Positions 1-8,553 of a stretch of DNA of 64,000 bases are shown in pieces. The translations under genes were made by a program, and so were the position numbers. Position 1 is the stretch's first letter, and each line of letters starts with the position of its first letter. Below the pieces are notes generated by a model. That model saw nothing but the letters and a program-made list of their open reading frames with translations. It ran no database searches and was not told where the DNA came from. This DNA is from JAVJSD01 sp040219575 (lineage in GTDB: Bacteria > Planctomycetota > Planctomycetia > Pirellulales > Pirellulaceae): positions 1 through 64,000 of the forward strand of contig JAVJSD010000120.1 in NCBI GenBank assembly GCA_040219575.1, given 5' to 3'.

Positions 1-1
1 A

Positions 2-124
2 CTGGCCTTGATGGTTTTGCAGCGCGACACTTCCTCCAAAGGGAGCCTCCGCGGCAAACGACTGCAAGCCGGCTGGAACGAGGACTTCCTGGAACGGATT
101 CTGTGCGGATTCTCCGGGGATTAA
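2..124 (+). CDS. ISAs1-family transposase, C-terminal end (partial)
   Basis: Frame 2 is open from the window edge to TAA at 122-124 and encodes 40 residues containing LQRDTSSKGSLRGKRLQAGW and ending in LCGFSGD. The pattern of a basic KR-x-x-AGW-[DN]-x-[DE]-[YF]-L block followed by a short hydrophobic end is what I know from the C-termini of ISAs1-family (YhhI/H-repeat type) DDE transposases. Only the tail is present, so the catalytic residues cannot be checked. The stop sits two bases before a probable terminal inverted repeat, as is usual in this family. The family call rests on recall, not alignment. Confidence 0.6.
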   Translation: MALMVLQRDTSSKGSLRGKRLQAGWNEDFLERILCGFSGD

Positions 125-1899
125 GATGCGATTGCCCTGCCCCTTCGCCCGAGGCAACAGAAGTGGTTTCGCTCTACGGCGTCTACAACAACGGCCCCGC
201 CGAAGAGAACGTGCTTGTCGAGAAACTGGACGACAAGGTCCGGCTGCGAGCATGGTGGGCGACGCCGTGTAACGATGTCTGGCTGATTGACGCCAGCCTG
301 TCGAATTCCGATCTCGACCGACTCTGGAAAACGCTGCACGAGCAACACGCATTCGACCTTGAGGATGAATCTCGCGGGATGTCGCACGCCATGACGTACT
401 GGCTGACACTCAAGCAGGGAGGTCGCCAACATCAGGCCAAGGTGTATGGCGTTGGCTGGTTCGGTTCAACGACGACCTTTGGAGGCGATTCGCCGATATC
501 GTCCGAATGGTTTTCCGTCGTCGCCGCCATTCTGCAGTTGCGAGGGCAGTTGGCGCACCTTGTGCGTCCGGCGGGCCTTCCTTCCGATGGGAGGAGCGTC
601 TGGACGGGAAACATCAAGGGCGAAGTACTGGTGGCGGAACTTTCCGCCCAACAAGTCGCCGTACTGGATGGGACGATGCCTCCCCTCGGCGAGGAGGAGC
701 TGAGCTGGGCGACGGTCCTCGAAATCGGCCGTTGTCGCAACCGCGAAATTGTCGCCAAGATCGCGTGCTTGCTCGATGATTCAAGAGCGGACGTTTCGGC
801 AGCGGCTTGTGCGGTCATGTCGTGGATCAGCGGGCAGCCGCCCGATTCGGATCGAAAGCACTGGAAGGATTGGTGGGAATCGCACGCCGGGGAATATCAA
901 CCGAGCGATTCTTCCTTCCCCGAGATTCCTTGCGGCCAAGGCGTGATCAAGAATCTTGGCGGCGCCGCCAGGGGATTCGTGGGAGTCGAAACAGGCGACG
1001 ATGGAAACGTCTGGGCCTTGGTCACCACGCACAGCGACTGGGATCATGCAACCTACCGACTTTTCAAGTTGGATCGACGCTCCGACGAGTTTCTCCCCAC
1101 ACCGCTGCGTCGGAGCTACGCCAGCAAGAGCGGAACGCCGCCGCCGGTTCGGTTCTTTCGACGTGTCGAGGAAACGGCCATCAACTTTCCCCGTTACAAC
1201 AACGGTCTCTGGGCGGCGCCGAACGGGAAGTGGGGCGCCGCGATTCTTGGGCAGGAATCGAGTTTTCATTCGGATGCGGTGGTCGTTCTCGATTTTGAGA
1301 AGGGCGCCATGCGTGGTCCCCTGCGCACCGACCATCAGTACGCCGCGCCTGTCGTCTCCTCGAACGGCGCCGCCGTGGCGGTCGCCAAAGGATGGAATTG
1401 GGCGAATCCGAATTCCGTCGTCGTGATCGACACGGCGACGGGCGACGAACAACTCGTTCCCATCCCGCCGGCGGACAGTGTTTTCCCGATTGCGTTCGTC
1501 GAGAATTCCGCCCACGGCCCCGGCTACTACCTGATGCGAGCAGGCGAAGGTTCGAAAGCACTTTGGTGGTGCAGTCCCCTTGGCGGCCAGGCGAAGCAAC
1601 TCCTGGTGCTCACCGGAGGATTGAATCCTGTTGTGTATGGCGAGGTGAATGTCACGATCGACGGGCTGCGCATCTTCACATCGCGAGCGGTGGCGGAGGG
1701 CCACGGAAGAGAGTACGGATGGATGCAACTCCCCGACGGCGATTTCGAACCGGTGATACCTTCGTCGATGTGGCCGATGAGCGTCGACGCGACATCGGAT
1801 GGCAATCGCGTCGTGTTTGTCGATCAAGGCAAGGTCTTTGAGTGGCGACGTTCGACAGAGCCGCCAGTCGAGGACGGCCGCAAAACGGGGGCCGACTAG
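103..1899 (+). CDS. beta-propeller-like hypothetical protein, probably 5'-truncated by the IS
   Basis: An open frame of up to 598 codons whose first possible start (GTG at 103) lies inside the IS end, with no ATG nearby; the next plausible start is a GTG near 163. The gene body proper therefore probably begins at about 140 and has lost its original start. The N-terminal third (for example the WWATPCNDVWLIDASLS region) is not recognised. The C-terminal half has repeated blades with VVVIDTATGDEQL, SNGAAVAVAKG and SDGNRVVFVDQGK-like segments, typical of WD40/YVTN-type propellers. No signal peptide is left. Product unknown; it may be a pseudogene with an intact remaining frame. Confidence 0.6.
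   Translation: MRILRGLRCDCPAPSPEATEVVSLYGVYNNGPAEENVLVEKLDDKVRLRAWWATPCNDVWLIDASLSNSDLDRLWKTLHEQHAFDLEDESRGMSHAMTYWLTLKQGGRQHQAKVYGVGWFGSTTTFGGDSPISSEWFSVVAAILQLRGQLAHLVRPAGLPSDGRSVWTGNIKGEVLVAELSAQQVAVLDGTMPPLGEEELSWATVLEIGRCRNREIVAKIACLLDDSRADVSAAACAVMSWISGQPPDSDRKHWKDWWESHAGEYQPSDSSFPEIPCGQGVIKNLGGAARGFVGVETGDDGNVWALVTTHSDWDHATYRLFKLDRRSDEFLPTPLRRSYASKSGTPPPVRFFRRVEETAINFPRYNNGLWAAPNGKWGAAILGQESSFHSDAVVVLDFEKGAMRGPLRTDHQYAAPVVSSNGAAVAVAKGWNWANPNSVVVIDTATGDEQLVPIPPADSVFPIAFVENSAHGPGYYLMRAGEGSKALWWCSPLGGQAKQLLVLTGGLNPVVYGEVNVTIDGLRIFTSRAVAEGHGREYGWMQLPDGDFEPVIPSSMWPMSVDATSDGNRVVFVDQGKVFEWRRSTEPPVEDGRKTGAD
126..139 (+). mobile_element. probable right terminal inverted repeat of the ISAs1-like element
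   Basis: The bases GATGCGATTGCCCTG span 125-139, directly after the transposase stop. Members of ISAs1 typically end in ...GCCCTG (start CAGGGC at the other end). The left end lies outside the window, so the pairing cannot be verified. If correct, the target flank begins at base 140. Confidence 0.5.
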
Positions 1900-2083
1900 G
1901 GCCGTCGTCTGGCGATGCAGGGTCTACGTCAGCTGTTTCCTAAGCGGGGGCGCGCAGTCACGGAACTTGCAACGTTCGCCCTCGTCGCGCATGATCACGG
2001 TAGGTCTTCGCCCAGGGGTTGCTCGGGATGGATTCCCCTGCTCCGACTCCTCCTCGTCACGGTGCAGAAAGGACAGGCGGCGG

Positions 2084-3247
2084 ATGATGATTGGGAAACG
2101 CTCCCCGAGCTTGCTGCTCTTCGCCCTGTTGCTTTCTTTGGCAAGCGTTGCCGCGGCCCAGGTCCGCCAGGCGGTCGTCGAAGATGTCGAATTGTTTTCG
2201 CTGGTGTTGATCAGCGTCGATCTTGAGCGGGCCACGACCACGATGCGTCTGTTCGACAAGGACGGCGATGCGCAGCTCGACGCCCGGGAGATGGCCGCCT
2301 TGCCCTGGAGCGTTGAACCGGTTCGCTTCGACGTCGACCGCAATGGACGCATCGCGCACGTCGAGGCGGCGTTGTACCTGGCCTTTCGCCGCTTTCAGGC
2401 GGGCATCGAAGAACGGGATGAAGTGTTTTCCAAGCGGATGATGGGCCGCTACGACCGCAATCAGAACCTCGTGCTCGAACCGGTGGAGATTCGCGACGGG
2501 CATTGGCCCGACGACCCGGAAGGGTTCGACGCCGACCAGGACGGCCGACTCACGCAGTTCGAGATCACCGCCGGCCTGGCGCGGGAGCGGCGCGAGCGCA
2601 CGGAGAAAGGCGTGACGGGCTTGGACAACGGCCAGGCCATCTGGTTCGTCCGCGTTTACGACCACGACAAGGACCGCCGGCTGGATCGCGACGAGTACGA
2701 GCAGTCACTGGAGAAGATGTCGCCGTTGGAGTGGCGAGACGCCGATGCAAATCGCGACGAGTTGGTGACGACGACGGAACTGGCCTTCGCCATGGCGGCG
2801 CGGCGGCAGGAGCACGGCATCGCCATGCTCGACCAACAGGTCGCCTACGGGAACATGACCCGCGTCGACCGCAACAAGGATCGCGAACTCGACGAAAGGG
2901 AAATCCTCCGCGGCCGCTGGCCCGAGTTTCCCGACCAATACGACGCCGACAAGAACATGCGGCTGACGCGCTTCGAACTCGAAGCGCGGATCGCCGAGGA
3001 ACGCCGCAAACGCGGCGTCGCGCCGGAAGACGAGGAGCAGGCCCAGGCCCAGATTCTTCGCTACGACAAGAACGGCAACCTGCAGATCGAGGCTTACGAG
3101 GTGGAAGGCCGCCCACCCGGCGATCCGCAGGACATCGTCACCATCGACGTGTTCGTCAGCTACGACCTCGATTTCGACCAGCGCCTCACCCGCAAGGAAC
3201 TGGCCGTGCTCTTCGCCCAGCAGCGCGAGCAGCAAGGCAAGAAGTAA
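2084..3247 (+). CDS. secreted protein with about ten EF-hand-like calcium loops
   Basis: The ATG at 2084 (or the adjacent ATG at 2087) is chosen because it begins a clear signal peptide (MMIGKRSPSLLLFALLLSL, then ASVAAAQ) and follows a GGACAGG ribosome site. The 387-residue product is a chain of EF-hand-like loops: DKDGDAQLDARE, DVDRNGRIAHVE, DRNQNLVLEPVE, DADQDGRLTQFE, DHDKDRRLDRDE, an insertion-bearing DADANRDELVTTTE, DRNKDRELDERE, DADKNMRLTRFE, DKNGNLQIEAYE and DLDFDQRLTRKE. Each has acidic residues at 1, 3 and 5 and Glu at 12. Some loops lack the central Gly, so not all need bind calcium. Exported calcium-binding scaffold is inferred; the partner is unknown. Confidence 0.8.
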   Translation: MMIGKRSPSLLLFALLLSLASVAAAQVRQAVVEDVELFSLVLISVDLERATTTMRLFDKDGDAQLDAREMAALPWSVEPVRFDVDRNGRIAHVEAALYLAFRRFQAGIEERDEVFSKRMMGRYDRNQNLVLEPVEIRDGHWPDDPEGFDADQDGRLTQFEITAGLARERRERTEKGVTGLDNGQAIWFVRVYDHDKDRRLDRDEYEQSLEKMSPLEWRDADANRDELVTTTELAFAMAARRQEHGIAMLDQQVAYGNMTRVDRNKDRELDEREILRGRWPEFPDQYDADKNMRLTRFELEARIAEERRKRGVAPEDEEQAQAQILRYDKNGNLQIEAYEVEGRPPGDPQDIVTIDVFVSYDLDFDQRLTRKELAVLFAQQREQQGKK

Positions 3248-3263
3248 GGGCTGCAGGTCGGGC

Positions 3264-3280
3264 GTCAGGCGATGCCTGAC
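3264..3280. repeat. short hairpin after the EF-hand gene
   Basis: GTCAGGC-GAT-GCCTGAC forms a 7-bp hairpin in the gap between two convergent genes. There is no T-tract, so this could be a weak bidirectional terminator or a small repeat. Confidence 0.35.
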
Positions 3281-3318
3281 CTTCGGCTACAGCACGGGCG
3301 GGCGGCCGAACGAGTCGT

Positions 3319-4248
3319 TCAGTCGGTTGTAATGCCTTGAAGCGCCGATTCGATCAGGTCCATGCGGGCGAGCGTCGAGCGCCATTTTGGCGGGATGCCG
3401 GAATCGCCCCAGTAGGCGCCGGCCAGTTGGCCGCAGACCGCGCCCGTGGTGTCGGCGTCGTCGCCGAGATTCACCGCGCGGAGGACCGACTGCTCGAAAT
3501 TCTCCGCGTCATAAAAGGCCCACAGCGCGGCCTCGAGACTCTGCACGACGTAGCCACCGCCGCGGATCTGCGGAGGCTGCTTGTCGCGATAGCTGCCGGC
3601 CGCCACGCTGGCGACTTCCGGATGCAGCGGCTCGCGCTCCTCAAGCTGTTTTCGCAAAGGCCAGTCGGGCGAAAGCACTTCGTCGCGATCGAGGCCGTTG
3701 ATCAGGCCGGCCAGCACGAGCGCGAAGTAGCGGCAACTCGACAGACACTGCGGACTGGCGTGCGTGGGCAAGCTGGAATCCGCGGCCAGCTTCGCCAGTT
3801 CGTCGAGCCGGTCGGGCAGGAAGACGGCGAACCGGATGGGAACCGGCGCCAGCCGCATGATCGAGCCGTTGCCGCTTGCCCGTGCGGAGGGATCGCCCGA
3901 CGAGTGGGCGTCGCCGGTCTGCTGGAACCTTTCCAGGGAGGAGCGCGTGGTGACGCCGATGTCGAAGCACTTGCCATTGACGGAGTAGGCGCCCCGCTTC
4001 CACCACGCGACATAGCGCCGCGCCTGATCGTTCAAATCCCAGCCGGCCTGGCCCATGCTGTCGGCGAGGGCCAAGGCCAGGCTGGTATCGTCGGTCCACT
4101 CGCCCGGCTCCAAACCGTGCGGGCCGCCGGCGCGGAAGTCGGTCACCGGCTCGAACGTGCCGGGGGCCATGAATTCGACGGCCGCGCCGAGGGCGTCTCC
4201 CACGGCCAAACCGATCAACGCACCTCGTTTGCGGTCCAAAGCGGTCAT
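3319..4248 (-). CDS. ADP-ribosylglycohydrolase family protein
   Basis: 309 residues starting at the ATG at 4248 (MTALDRKRGALIGLAVGDAL), the point where family similarity begins. It carries the family hallmarks: GALIGLAVGDALGAAVEF at the N-terminus, the metal-binding EWTDDTSLALALADS segment, GNGSIMRLAPVP, and the C-terminal NLGDDADTTGAVCGQLAGA where paired aspartates bind the two Mg ions. Family members remove ADP-ribose from proteins or small molecules; the substrate here is unknown. It lies 43 bases after the ARPP-1 gene on the same strand, a probable operon consistent with ADP-ribose or NAD turnover. No signal peptide, so cytoplasmic. Confidence 0.9.
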   Translation of the reverse strand: MTALDRKRGALIGLAVGDALGAAVEFMAPGTFEPVTDFRAGGPHGLEPGEWTDDTSLALALADSMGQAGWDLNDQARRYVAWWKRGAYSVNGKCFDIGVTTRSSLERFQQTGDAHSSGDPSARASGNGSIMRLAPVPIRFAVFLPDRLDELAKLAADSSLPTHASPQCLSSCRYFALVLAGLINGLDRDEVLSPDWPLRKQLEEREPLHPEVASVAAGSYRDKQPPQIRGGGYVVQSLEAALWAFYDAENFEQSVLRAVNLGDDADTTGAVCGQLAGAYWGDSGIPPKWRSTLARMDLIESALQGITTD

Positions 4249-4291
4249 CAGATTTCCTGGCGCCTTTGCGGACGAACCATCCGTTTTTTTT

Positions 4292-5203
4292 CTACTCCGC
4301 GGCCACGAGGCTGCCGTGGACGATGCACTGCTCCAGCACGAGCGCCGAAGCGTGATCCCCCTGAGGCGAATCGGCGCGGTACTCGTCGCCTTCGCCAATC
4401 GCCTTGGCGGGCTCCCACGGCATGGCGGACGCCTTGGCCAACAGGGCCTCGACGTCGGCCGTGGAGGCCGTGTCTTCAGTATCGCCGGCTTCCAGCGCGT
4501 CGAACACCACGCCGGAGAGCAATCGATCCCAGACCTTGCGGCAGGTGGCGGGCTTGTCGAACACATCGAGGGCGACGATCTGCTTGCCGATGGCGACGGC
4601 CGCGCCGCTGGCGCCCTCGACGTACTTCAGCCGCCGCCGGTACGCTGCGATGCGGTCCTGGTAGGTGTCGAACGCGTCGGACATGGCGGCGCTCGCCGAG
4701 GCAACGCCGTGCGCGGCGTGCAGGCAGGCGACTTCCTTCCAGACCTGTCCCTGGTCCGAGCGATACTCACCACTTTCCTTCACCGATTTGCTGACGGAGG
4801 CCTTCAGCGCGCGGCGCAGCTTGGACGGCGAGTGCGAACCGCTCGATCCAAAGAATCGCGACTTGTACGCCCAGCGTCCCTGCTCGACGCAGGACACGGG
4901 GATCCTCAGTTTCGAGTGCGCGGCGACGAGCACCGACGTGTTGAGCACGCGGTTTTGCTTGGCGCCGACCAGTTCCTCCCCCTCGAGAAACAGGACGCGC
5001 AGGTCTCCTTGGTTCTCGACGAGCAGTTCCGGGACCGATCCCGACTCGCTGATCTCCTCGATGACGAGTGATTTTTCGGCCAGGGCCTCGTCGGCGAGTC
5101 GGTACGCGACGTCGCCGGCAGGCTCGGCGAACAGCGGAAAGACGCACAGCGACTCGTGGCGCAGGGGTTCGCCGACACGCAGGGTGGGCAGGGAGAGAGT
5201 CAT
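4292..5203 (-). CDS. ARPP-1 (DUF6569-type) domain protein
   Basis: 303 residues from ATG 5203, preceded by a strong GGAGG site. Features include the N-terminal GEPLRHESLCVFPLF, the central ENQGDLRVLFLEGEELVGAKQNR and the CVEQGRWAYKSRFF motif, which I recognise from the ARG-and-Rhodanese-Phosphatase-associated protein 1 family. That family is named for its frequent co-occurrence with ADP-ribosylglycohydrolases, and one lies directly downstream here. No catalytic role is established that I can state. It is cytoplasmic by absence of a leader. The neighbour supports a role in sensing or processing ADP-ribose derivatives. Confidence 0.75.
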   Translation of the reverse strand: MTLSLPTLRVGEPLRHESLCVFPLFAEPAGDVAYRLADEALAEKSLVIEEISESGSVPELLVENQGDLRVLFLEGEELVGAKQNRVLNTSVLVAAHSKLRIPVSCVEQGRWAYKSRFFGSSGSHSPSKLRRALKASVSKSVKESGEYRSDQGQVWKEVACLHAAHGVASASAAMSDAFDTYQDRIAAYRRRLKYVEGASGAAVAIGKQIVALDVFDKPATCRKVWDRLLSGVVFDALEAGDTEDTASTADVEALLAKASAMPWEPAKAIGEGDEYRADSPQGDHASALVLEQCIVHGSLVAAE

Positions 5204-5675
5204 CACAACCTCCGTGGAGAAAAAGAGAAGAGCCCTTCGCAGAGACACCGCCAAGGCGGCGGCGGTTCGCGGCGCGATGCGACGACGCAGTTCGACGACG
5301 GACGCTGTTAGTAATTCGCCGGCAGCGGCGCCATCTTTCCACGCAGCCCCGCCCTTGATGTAGCAGAAGTCGTGAGACTTCAGAATCGGTTCGTGTAGCA
5401 GAAGTCGTGAGACTTCTGAAACTGCAGTCTGGAAACTCCGACGTGGCGAACCGACTTGTAGCGGAACACGCGAGAGTTCCACTTTCTCAAGACGGTCGTG
5501 GGTCCTTTCAATGCCGTCGGAAGCCTCACGACTTCCGCTACGAAGGTTCCGGACTAAGGCTGGTCGACTTGTAGCGGAACACGCGAGAGTTCCACTTTCT
5601 CAAGACGCTCGTAGGCTCTTTCAATGCGGTCGGAAGTCTCACGACTTCCGCTACGGCGGTTCCGGGCAGGAGGGC
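5204..5675. repeat. repeat-rich gap: palindromic motifs and a 101-bp unit in two copies
   Basis: No gene seen. GAAGTCGTGAGACTTC (a 6-bp inverted repeat around GTGA) occurs at 5366-5381 and 5401-5416. A unit of about 101 bp beginning CGACTTGTAGCGGAACACGC and ending GGTTCCGG is present at 5452-5552 and again at 5565-5665. Each unit carries a GGAAC-ACGCGA-GAGTTCC palindrome and a GGAAG[CT]CTCACGACTTCC palindrome. A diverged copy lies at 8755-8858. Confidence 0.8.
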
Positions 5676-5963
5676 CTAGCCCGATTTCGTCGGCTTCCCG
5701 CCGCGAGCGTCGGCTTGCTCGAAGGCGGACTTCACCTGGGGACGGCTGAGCACGACGAGCGACCAGATGCCGAAAAGCAGGCCTAGCGGAAACAGCGGCT
5801 GACAGGGGAGCATCGCCAGAAATGAAGAGGCCACCGACAGGCCGTACGAACGGCCGTGCATCATCCGCCATCCGCCCAGCATGACCAGCACACCCAGCGG
5901 CACGGTCATCAGACAGAAGAACACGAACAAGATGACAATCAGAAGTTCGATCCAACCAAACAT
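5676..5963 (-). CDS. small membrane protein, unknown function
   Basis: 95 residues starting MFGWIELLIVILFVFFCLMT. Three hydrophobic segments (about residues 5-22, 24-34 and 43-72, the last possibly split in two) are followed by a charged tail beginning SRPQVKSAFEQADARGG. The ending resembles the WSLVVLSxPxVKxAF end seen in small planctomycete inner-membrane proteins and also at the end of the zinc-ribbon protein at 34714-35442 (IWAIVVLSDAGVRAAF). It lies 48 bases after the kinase gene on the same strand, so possibly co-transcribed. No function assigned. Confidence 0.65.
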   Translation of the reverse strand: MFGWIELLIVILFVFFCLMTVPLGVLVMLGGWRMMHGRSYGLSVASSFLAMLPCQPLFPLGLLFGIWSLVVLSRPQVKSAFEQADARGGKPTKSG

Positions 5964-6011
5964 TTCGACGTCCTTGGAGGGAGGAGTGAAGATTCTGCGG
6001 CCCTGCGTCGT

Positions 6012-7388
6012 TTAAGGAGTTTCCGTGGGCGACCGCATTCCGGAGGATGCCGGTGGGGCAAGCTGCGTCGAGTCGTCGTGATCGGCCGGCGCTTCGGACG
6101 CTGTCCCTTCTGGGACGGGTGCGAACTCGCTGGAAAACGTCGCACGCTCGCCCATGTCCATCGGCATTTCGGCCCGAAATTCGTCGATCATGGAATCTCC
6201 GGCAGGCATCTCCGGCTCCGTGATGCGGGCGGGAATCACGATCAGCCAGCTTGCGGCCAGCAGGATCGTCATCGGCGCCGAGCAGAGCATCAGCCCGCCG
6301 ACGATCATCAAGCCGATCGCGGGAAGCCGCAACGCTCGCCGAGCCTGCGCGACGTCGACCTCGTCGAAGTCGCCTTCGGCGGCGTACGCGGCCGGCGGCT
6401 TCATCGGCGCTTGCTCCGCGAGATGCGGACTGCTGACAATCGACTGCACGTCGGTCTTCAGTTCGCTGGCCCGCTGGTAGCGGCGGCCCGGTTCGCGCTC
6501 CAGCGTCCGCAGCACGATCTCGTCGAGCCGAACATCGACCCGCACCCGTTGCGAGGGCGGTTCGAAGCGGCCCATCGGCACCTCGCCGGTGAGCAGTTCG
6601 TAGAACACCACCCCCAGCGAGTAGATGTCGGCCCGGTGATCGACGTTGTGCGTGGCCGTCATCTGCTCGGGCGCCATGTACCGCGGGGTTCCCATCACCT
6701 GGTGTGTGTGGGTGAGCGTGAAATCGGTCTGTTCGAGCTTGAGCAGCTTCGCCAGCCCGAAGTCGGCGATCTTGACACGTCCCTTGGCGTCGAGCAGCAC
6801 GTTTTCCGGCTTCACGTCGCGATGCACGATGCCTTCGTCGTGGGCGTACTGCAGCGCGTCGCAGATTTGGGGAACGATGGCCAGCGCCTCCTCGGGCTGA
6901 ATCCGCCCGGCCTGGATCGCCTGCCGCAGGTTGGCGCCGTCGATGAACTCCATGATGAAGTAGAACAGCCCTTCGGTCTGGCCGAAGTCGTGGACCGCCA
7001 CGATATTGGGATGGCTGAGCCGGGCCATGGCCCGGGCTTCGCGGGTGAATCGCTCGGCGAAGGCCGGATCGCGTCCGACTTCGGGCGGCAGAATCTTGAC
7101 GGCCACCAGGCGGTCGAGCCCCTTCTGGCGGGCTTTGTAGACGGCGCCCATGCCGCCCACGCCGAGCAGTTCGATGATTTCAAGCTGCGGGAAGAGCCGG
7201 GCGAGGTGCTCGACCGACGGGGGTTCGAAGTGCGACGCGGCCGGGCTGGGCGAGGTCGCCTCGATCCCCGAAAGGGGCGACTCCTCGCCGATCAGGCCAG
7301 CGGCCACCAGGCACTTGGGGCACAGGCCGGCGGGGGCGTCGGCGGGCAATTCGGCGCCGCATCGCGGGCAAGGGGGCGATTGCGTCAT
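6012..7388 (-). CDS. zinc-ribbon serine/threonine protein kinase with one membrane segment
   Basis: 458 residues. The ATG at 7388 is preferred over an upstream one because it gives the usual N-terminus, a zinc ribbon CPRC (7-10) and CPKC (23-26), and has a GGAG site upstream. The kinase domain spans about 70-330: GVGGMGAVYKA glycine loop, VAVK lysine at 98, HRDVKPEN (HRD 189-191), ADFG (DFG 209-211) and GTPRYMAPEQ. All catalytic residues are present. A hydrophobic stretch near 345-380 anchors the protein, leaving an acidic, proline-rich tail outside. Hanks-type kinases are expanded in planctomycetes; the signal and substrates are unknown. Confidence 0.92.
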   Translation of the reverse strand: MTQSPPCPRCGAELPADAPAGLCPKCLVAAGLIGEESPLSGIEATSPSPAASHFEPPSVEHLARLFPQLEIIELLGVGGMGAVYKARQKGLDRLVAVKILPPEVGRDPAFAERFTREARAMARLSHPNIVAVHDFGQTEGLFYFIMEFIDGANLRQAIQAGRIQPEEALAIVPQICDALQYAHDEGIVHRDVKPENVLLDAKGRVKIADFGLAKLLKLEQTDFTLTHTHQVMGTPRYMAPEQMTATHNVDHRADIYSLGVVFYELLTGEVPMGRFEPPSQRVRVDVRLDEIVLRTLEREPGRRYQRASELKTDVQSIVSSPHLAEQAPMKPPAAYAAEGDFDEVDVAQARRALRLPAIGLMIVGGLMLCSAPMTILLAASWLIVIPARITEPEMPAGDSMIDEFRAEMPMDMGERATFSSEFAPVPEGTASEAPADHDDSTQLAPPASSGMRSPTETP

Positions 7389-7574
7389 GGTCGGATTCTC
7401 CGAGAAAGGATACGCGTGCACCTTTCTCTACAGGTGCGGCGGCTTCGAGTAACGCGCGAAGTGGGAATTATTTCAGCTTTGGCGGGAACACGCTTGTTAC
7501 GAGTCGGTTGTCGTCGGTGACTTCGCCTCTCGTTTGGTAGAATTAAATCAGCACCCCATCAATCCAGGATTCCC

Positions 7575-7796
7575 ATGAGCGTCGATCCTAATGAACTGCT
7601 GGCCCTGCCGTTGAGTGAGAAGCTCCGCCTGATTGAACTGTTGTGGGAGGATCTCGGTCAATCCAGCGAGACGATTCCGATCCCGGATTGGGTGGAACAA
7701 GAGGCCACGCGGCGACGCGACGAGATGCTGCGAGATTCCACTCTTGGCATCACCCACGAGGAAGCGTGGAAGCGAATCCTCTGCGAAGTGCCATGA
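7575..7796 (+). CDS. orphan addiction-module antitoxin-like protein
   Basis: 73 residues with ALPLSEKLRLIELLWEDL at the start and IPIPDWVEQEATRRRDEML in the middle, the pattern of the putative addiction module component family (PF09720/TIGR02574). These are usually followed, often with overlapping ATGA, by a RelE/ParE-type toxin. Here an ATG overlaps the stop at 7793, but the frame ends after about 16 codons at 7843, and a convergent sigma-factor gene ends at 7804. The toxin gene therefore appears to be lost. Cytoplasmic. An AT-richer stretch at about 7535-7550 may hold the promoter. Confidence 0.8.
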   Translation: MSVDPNELLALPLSEKLRLIELLWEDLGQSSETIPIPDWVEQEATRRRDEMLRDSTLGITHEEAWKRILCEVP

Positions 7797-7803
7797 TGGT
7801 CGC

Positions 7804-8553
7804 TCACCCTCCCAGCGTCTCCAGCAGCCTGCCGATTTCTTGATCCACTTCCGACTCGTCGGCGACGGTCTTGGCCACTTCGGCGCGGAACAGTTCCCGA
7901 TAGCGGCGGCGGAGGCGATAGGCGGCCTGTTTGGCGGCGGCGGCGGAGACGCCCAGGGCCGCGGCGGCGGACTCGTACTCGGCGGCGGTCGCCTCGCCCG
8001 TCAGCGCCGACTTGAGATGCTCGAACTGGTCGCCGCGTCCCGCCGCGACCAGTTCGCCGCGCAGGTCGTCGAGCACGTGATCGAGCATCGTGAGGATCCA
8101 ACGTCGCTCGTAGAGCGTCTCCGGCGTGACGTTCTCCCGGGGTTCGATCCGGTAGCGCGTTTCGCCGACGTCGAAATCGAGCGACAGGCACGCGACGTCG
8201 CCGCCGCGCCAGGCCGCCCGAGCTTTGTTGTACTCGTTGGCCAGAAAGTTCTTCAGCGAGGCCAGCAGGAAGGCGCGGAAGCGGCCGCGGTCGGGATCGG
8301 CCCGGCCGATGGCGTTCTTTTCGAGCAGATGGGCGAAAAACGCCTGCGTAAGGTCTTGCGCCCGATGCGGATCGCCTTCGCGCCGGCGGACGTAGGCGTA
8401 CAGCGGATACCAGTAGGCCTCGCACAGTTGGGCCAGCGCCCGCCGCGAATCGCCCCCGCGCCGCTCACCCGCCGCCAGCACCACGCTCCACTGCGTGGTG
8501 GCGAAGCGCCGGCTCGCGCCGGCCGGTCGGTCGATGGGTTGCTCGGCGGCCAT
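7804..8553 (-). CDS. ECF-type RNA polymerase sigma factor (planctomycete group)
   Basis: 249 residues with the lineage-typical N-terminal RRFATTQWSVVLAAG. Region 2 contains CEAYWYPLYAYVRRR and QDLTQAFFAHLLEK; FRAFLLASLKNFLANEYNKA follows. A C-terminal helix-turn-helix (ALGVSAAAAKQAAYRLRRRY) matches region 4. The long linker between regions is common in this group. Sigma factors of this type redirect RNA polymerase, often under protein-kinase control; a Ser/Thr kinase gene lies upstream but there is no direct evidence of linkage. No anti-sigma gene is adjacent. Confidence 0.88.
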   Translation of the reverse strand: MAAEQPIDRPAGASRRFATTQWSVVLAAGERRGGDSRRALAQLCEAYWYPLYAYVRRREGDPHRAQDLTQAFFAHLLEKNAIGRADPDRGRFRAFLLASLKNFLANEYNKARAAWRGGDVACLSLDFDVGETRYRIEPRENVTPETLYERRWILTMLDHVLDDLRGELVAAGRGDQFEHLKSALTGEATAAEYESAAAALGVSAAAAKQAAYRLRRRYRELFRAEVAKTVADESEVDQEIGRLLETLGG

